DNA of 31,666 nt, taken from the NCBI GenBank assembly GCA_018971065.1, contig JAGWVC010000043.1:1-31666 (forward strand), in the 5' to 3' direction. This stretch comes from Sphingomonadales bacterium (lineage in GTDB: Bacteria > Pseudomonadota > Alphaproteobacteria > Sphingomonadales > Sphingomonadaceae). This document shows positions 22,701-28,700 of the stretch, piece by piece. The position numbers and the translations under genes are program-made. How positions within the stretch are numbered: the first letter of the stretch is position 1; every line of letters begins with the position of its first letter. Under the pieces are notes generated by a model. That model ran no database searches, was not told where the DNA came from, and saw only the letters and a program-made list of their open reading frames with translations.

Positions 22701-25700
22701 GCCACCGGTCCGCTGATCGAAACCACCACCTATGCCCGCCGCAGCGATGGCCAGCCCTCCTCGGCGGTGCGCCAGCTTGCCGGCGGCAAGACCGAGACCA
22801 CGAGCTACGCCTACGATGCGCTGGGGCGGCTCGTGGCGAAGACCGTCAGCGATACGCTCTCGGGCGAAAGCCGGGGGGCGACCAGCCGCTATGACGCGCG
22901 TGGCCGCCTGATCGGTTCGCTCGGCGGTGAAGGCACGGCGGCGCTCGCGGCGCTGGGCGCGGGAGCGAGCGCGGCGCAGGTCGATGCGCTCTACCAGACC
23001 TGGGGCACGCGCTATTTCTATGACAACGCCGACCGGCTGATCGCCACCAGCCAGCCCGACGGCAGCGATGCCTCGGCGCTGCTGCGCACGCTGTTCTACT
23101 ACGATACCGACGGCAACCTGCGCTTTGCGATCAATGCCGCCGGCGAAGTGACCGAGCACCGCTGGTCCACCTTCGATCAGGAGGTCCAGACGGTCGTCTA
23201 TGGCGGGCGGCTGACCGCGGGCGAGCTCGCCGGGCTGTCGGGCGGACTGGTCGACAGCGCCGTCACTGCCGCCATCGCGCGGCTCACCGGCGATACCGCC
23301 GGGCTGAACAGCGTGGCCACCACCGCCTATGACCAGCGCGGACTGGCGCTGTCGGTAACCGACGCGGGCGGCTATACCGCCAGCTTCCAGTACAGCACCT
23401 TCGCCCAGCTTCTGCGCAGCGATGCACCGAGCGATGCCGGCGGGGCGGCCGATACCACGCTCTACACCTATGACCGGCGCGGGCTGAAGGCCAGCGAGCA
23501 GCGCCTGCTCGGCGGATCGAGCCTGGGCGCGATGCTGTCCACCTTCGGCTACGATGCCTTCGGGCGGCTGCAGACCGCCACCACCGCCGCCGATGGCCGT
23601 CACTTCACCTACGCCTATGACCGCGACAGCCGCATCACCGCCACCACCGACCGCATGGGCGCGGTGGAGAGCTTCCAGTACGATGCGCGCGGCAACCAGT
23701 TCCTCCACGTCGACCGCAGCGGGCGCAGCACCCAGTTCGACTATGACCTGTTCAACCGCACCGTCACCACCACCACGCAGGAAGGCGTGGTCACCAGGGT
23801 CATCCGCAACGCGCAGGGCCAGACGATCAGCATCGAGGATGGCGCGCACCGCGTCACCAGCTACAGCTATGATCGCAACGGCCAGCTGCGCTTCGCCAGC
23901 GACGCCGCCGGGACCAGCGAAACCCGCTATGACCGGGCGCAGCGCGTGTTTGATACGATCGACGCGCGCGGGGTGCGCACGCATTTCACCTATGACGCGG
24001 TTGGCCGCACGCTGACCCGCACCGACAATGCCGATGGCGCGCTCGGTGCACCGCCGGTGACGACCACGTGGGAATACGATGCCAAGGGCCAGCAGGTCAG
24101 CGTCACCGATGCGCTGAACACGGTGACCCGCGTGTCCTATGACCTGCGCGGCAACAAGGTGAAGGTGATCGCCGATGCGGGCGGCCTCGCCATCGAAACC
24201 CGCTATGCCATCGGCGCGACCGGCAAGGTCACGTCCATGGTCGAGGCCTGGGGCACGCCGCTGGCGCGTACCACCAGCTATGCCTACGATTCCATGGGCA
24301 GGCTGCTCCAGACGGTGGAAGACCCGGGCGGGCTCAACCTGGCCTCGTCGTTCACCTGGGATGACAGCGGCAACATGGTTGCCAGCACCGATCCGCTCGG
24401 CCGGGTCACTCGCTTTGTCCATGATGCGGAGAACCGGCAGGTCATGTCGGTCAATGCCGAAGGCGAAGTGGTCGAGACCGGCTATGACGGTGAGGGCCGG
24501 GCGGTGTGGACCCAGGCCTATGCCACGCGGATCGCCCGCGCCACGCTCGATGCCCAGCCGCTGGCGCTGACCGCCGCGCAGGTCCACGCGCTGGCCCCGG
24601 CGAGCGCCGACGACCGGCTGGCGCTGAGCGCCTATGACCGCGACGGGCGGCTGGCCTATGCGGTCGATGCCGAAGGCTTCGTCACCGGCAATGCCTATGA
24701 TGCGGCGAACAACCTCACCGCCACCACTCGCTATGGCGCGAAGATCGCGGCGGCCAAGGGTGAAAGCGCGGCGTCGATCGCCGCCAGGCTCGCCGCCGTG
24801 CCCAGCGCCGATACGGCGACCACCAGCTATGCCTATGACGGCGCGAACCGCCTGTGGCGGATCACCGACGCCAACCAGGTCGTCACTCGCTATGTGCTCG
24901 ATGCGCTCGGCCAGATCGTCGAGACCCATGTTGCCGACGGCACCGCCGACGAGGCGATCACCACCCGCCAGTTCGACGCGCTGGGCCGCGTGCTGCAGGA
25001 AACCCGCGCCGCTGGCGAAACCTATGCCGCCACGGTGCACTACGCCTATGATGCGCTGGGCCGGGCGACCGACATCACCGACGCGCGCGGCGCGGTCACC
25101 CACCGCGACTATGACCGGCTGGGGCGGCTGACGCGCGAGCGCCGTCCGCTCGATGCGGGCCACAGCGCCGTCACCGAATATGCCTATGACGCACGCGGCA
25201 ACGTCACCGCCGTGAAGGACGCGCGCGGCAACTGGTCGTGGAACTACTATGACCAGGCCGACCGGCTGGTGCTACAGATCGATCAGGAAGGCTATGCCAC
25301 CGCGACGACCTACCTTGCCAGCGGCGCGGTCGACAGTGTCACGCGCTATGCCAACCGGGTCAGCAATGCCGGCAATCCGGCGGTGCGGCCAACGCTGAAC
25401 CCTGACTCGAACAAGGACGCCACCAGCCATTTCGTCCGCGACCGGCTGGACCGCGTCACTGCAACGCTCGATGCGCTTGGCCAGAGCGAAAGCTACACGC
25501 TCGACGCCTTCGGTGAACGCACCGCGGTGACCAACAAGCTCGGCGGGGTCACGCATTATGCCTATGACCATCGCGGGCTGGTGCTGAGCGAGGCGGTTGA
25601 CGCCAGCTCGGACGGTTCCTCGCCCGCCTTTGTCAAGGCAATCTATGACTATGACGCGCGCGGCAATCTCAAGACCCAGACCGAAGCGCCGGGGCTGGGC

Positions 25701-28700
25701 GGCGGGCGCGTCACCCGCTTCGAATATGACAAGCTTGACCGGCTGGTGCGCAAGGTGCTGCCGGCGGTTGACGGGCAGGCGGCGCTGCCCGAGGAAAACT
25801 ATGCCTACGATGCGCGCGGCAACCTGATCCACGCCAGCGACGCCATCGGTGCGCAGGTCTATTCCTCCTACGACGATCTGGGCCGCAAGATCGCCGAGAT
25901 TTCGGCGACGGGCACCTACACCACCTGGGATTATGACCTGAACGGCAACGTGACCGGGCAAAAGGTCTTTGGCACCAGGTGGAACGGCGCACCGCCCTCA
26001 CCCGCCGACGGTTACCGCGAAACCCGCTTCGACTATGACGCGGCCAACCGCCAGATTTCCGCGCGGGTGCTCAACGTCCAGACCGGACGCCTGTCGGGCG
26101 GCAGCTATGTCCTCGGCGGCGGCGCGCAGGGCATTGCGACGGCGAAGGAATATGACGCAGCCGGCAACCTGGTGCGCGAAACGGACGGCAACGGCGGCCA
26201 GACCGTCCACTACTATGACAAGCTCGGCCGCGAACTGGCCAAGGTCGATCCCGCCGGCTACGTCACCAACTGGAGCCGTGACACCAACGGCAACGTGCTG
26301 ACCGAGGTGCGCCACGCCAATGCCGTGGCGCTGCCGGTTGATCCGGCGGGGGCGATCCCGGTCGCCGTCGCCAGCGCCGACGACCGTGAGACGCGGTTCG
26401 AATATGATGCCAACGGCCGCCGCACGAAGTTGCTGCGCATGGCGCTGAACAACGTCATGGACGGCGCCAGCGGTGCGCTGAGCCAGGGCGTGACCTCCGA
26501 AGTCGACTATGCCTACAACGGCTTCGACGAAGTGCTGAGCAAGACCGAGGCCCATGCTGCCGGCACGGCGGGCGACGTCACCGACTATGCCTATGACAAG
26601 TTCGGCCGGCTGGTGCGGCAAAGCGATGCCGCGATCATCGACTGGCGCGGCGCGGCGGTGCGCAAGGTCACCAGCTACACCTACGATGCGCTCAACAACG
26701 TCGTCCAGACGGTCGAATCCGCCTCGGACGGCAGCGAGAGCCGCACCACCAGCTATGACTACGTCAACGGACGGCTGAGCCACGTCCACGATGCCGGCAA
26801 TTTTGACCGCTTCTATGCCTACGATCTCAACGGCCGCCTGATCCGCGAAAGCTGGACGCGCCGCGATTCGCTGTGGGATGCGGCAGCGCCCGCCGGGCAT
26901 GAATTCGAAGAAGCCAACATCACCCAGTATGATGCGGCGGGCCGGGCCGTCCGCAGCTTCAAGGCGGTGAAACAGGGGGCCGACTGGGTCCAGCCGCAAA
27001 CCGGCACCGCCACGGTGATGGCTTACAACACCTATGGCGAAATGATCAGCCGCGCGGTGGCGGCGGCAGGCGATGCCACCGGGCAGGTGCAGGAAGAACT
27101 GACCTATGACAACGCCGGGCGAGTCATCGGCACCAATGGCGGCGACGGTTCCTGGAAGCTGATCGGCTATGACGCCAACGGCAATGCCACGATCACCATT
27201 ACCGCGCAGACCGGCTCGCTGAAGGGGCAGAACGTCTACACCGTGGTCGCGCAGCTTGGCGATGTCGCCAACCTGTCGGACGCGGGCCACATCATCACCC
27301 TGTCGCGTTATGACGCGCGCAATCTCGCCACGGCATCGATCGAACCGAACCGCGCAGTGGCGACCAACCTCAACGACGTGGTCAGCGCTTCGGCCTGGAA
27401 GGTCGAGCGGTTCCGCAGCTACAACGCCTTCGGCGAAGTCGCGTCCGAAATCGACGCGCGCGGCAATATCACCGGCTATGGCTACAACGCCATGGGCCGG
27501 CTGGTGGCGAAGGTCGGTCCGGCGGTGGACGTCACCGACGAACATGGCGGCACCCAGCATGTCACCACGCTGGAACGCTACTTCTACGATGCCGCCGGAC
27601 GGCTGACCGGGGTGCAGGATGCCAATGGCAATGTCACGCGCCGGGTGCTGCTGGCGGGCAGCGGCCACGGCGATGCCGAACCGCTGGTGGCAACCGAATA
27701 CCGCGCCGATGGCAGCATCTGGGAAACCGGCTACGATGTCTTCGGCCAGAAGCGCAGCGATACCCAGGGCTATTTCGCCGGCGATACCGCCCGGCTGACC
27801 ACCCAATATGGCTATGATGGGCTGGGCCGGCTCACCCAGGTCACCCGCCCATCGGGTGTTTCGGAATATTTCGGCTTTGACGTGCTGGGCCAGCGGATCA
27901 GGCGCTGGAACAGCGTCCAGACCGTGCCGGTCTATGACTACGAGAATCCGGACTACATATCAGACCCGTGGAATCAAAACGAGTACATCGTCGGGTACCC
28001 GATCATCGGCTACACGTCGTTGGTCGAACGCACCGACTATGACATCGAAGGCCGTGTCACGGCGGTTACCACCATTGGCGGCGATACCACGCAGACCACC
28101 TATGCCTGGGATGCGGGCCGCAGCAACACCGGCATCGGCGTGTCGGGCGGCTGGGTAAAGACGATCAGCTACGGCACCGGCCTGAGCGAGGTCGAGGTCA
28201 GCGACAGCTTCGGCCACATGCTGAGCCGCAAGAACCAGGGCAATTACTGGTTCACCATGACCTACAACAGCGCCGGCCAGCTCAGCGATCAGCACGGCGA
28301 CAGCAATGGCAGCGACGTTGCCTACAGCTATGACCTGTCGGGCCGGGTCACCGGGCTCACCCAGATCGCCCAGTCGATGGGCTTCTCCGGCTGGGGCGGT
28401 CTTTACAACTATTACGGCGTGCGCAGCCAGATCGCTCAGAAGGCGGCCTATCTCTATGACGCCGACGGCAACCGCCTGTCGGAGAGCACCTGGAACGAAA
28501 CCCAGTCGTACTATTTCGACTGGGCGACCCCCGCGAACGGCTTCGTCGCCAGCGGCAACCCGGTGCTCCAGACCCTGCAGAAGGCCACCGCGCAGTTCGA
28601 CGCGGCGAACCGCATGACCCGGTTCCACGATACCGGCGAAGGCCAGATGGGCCGCGTGTCGATCGACAACCTCTATGACGCCAACGGCAACGTGCGGCGC

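Noticed and set aside
21690..25163. Very long minus-strand open frame (1,157 codons) opposite the RHS gene
   Set aside because: It mirrors the YD repeats codon for codon on the opposite strand; the GC-rich repeats rarely give stops there. Its protein is an Arg/Gly/Val-rich pseudo-repeat with no family pattern, while the plus strand has clear YD repeats.
25998..27806. Minus-strand open frame opposite the RHS gene (602 codons)
   Set aside because: It is also a mirror of the YD-repeat code; the same applies to the minus-strand frames at 19704-21266, 27960-29258, 29319-30332 and 30486-31058.
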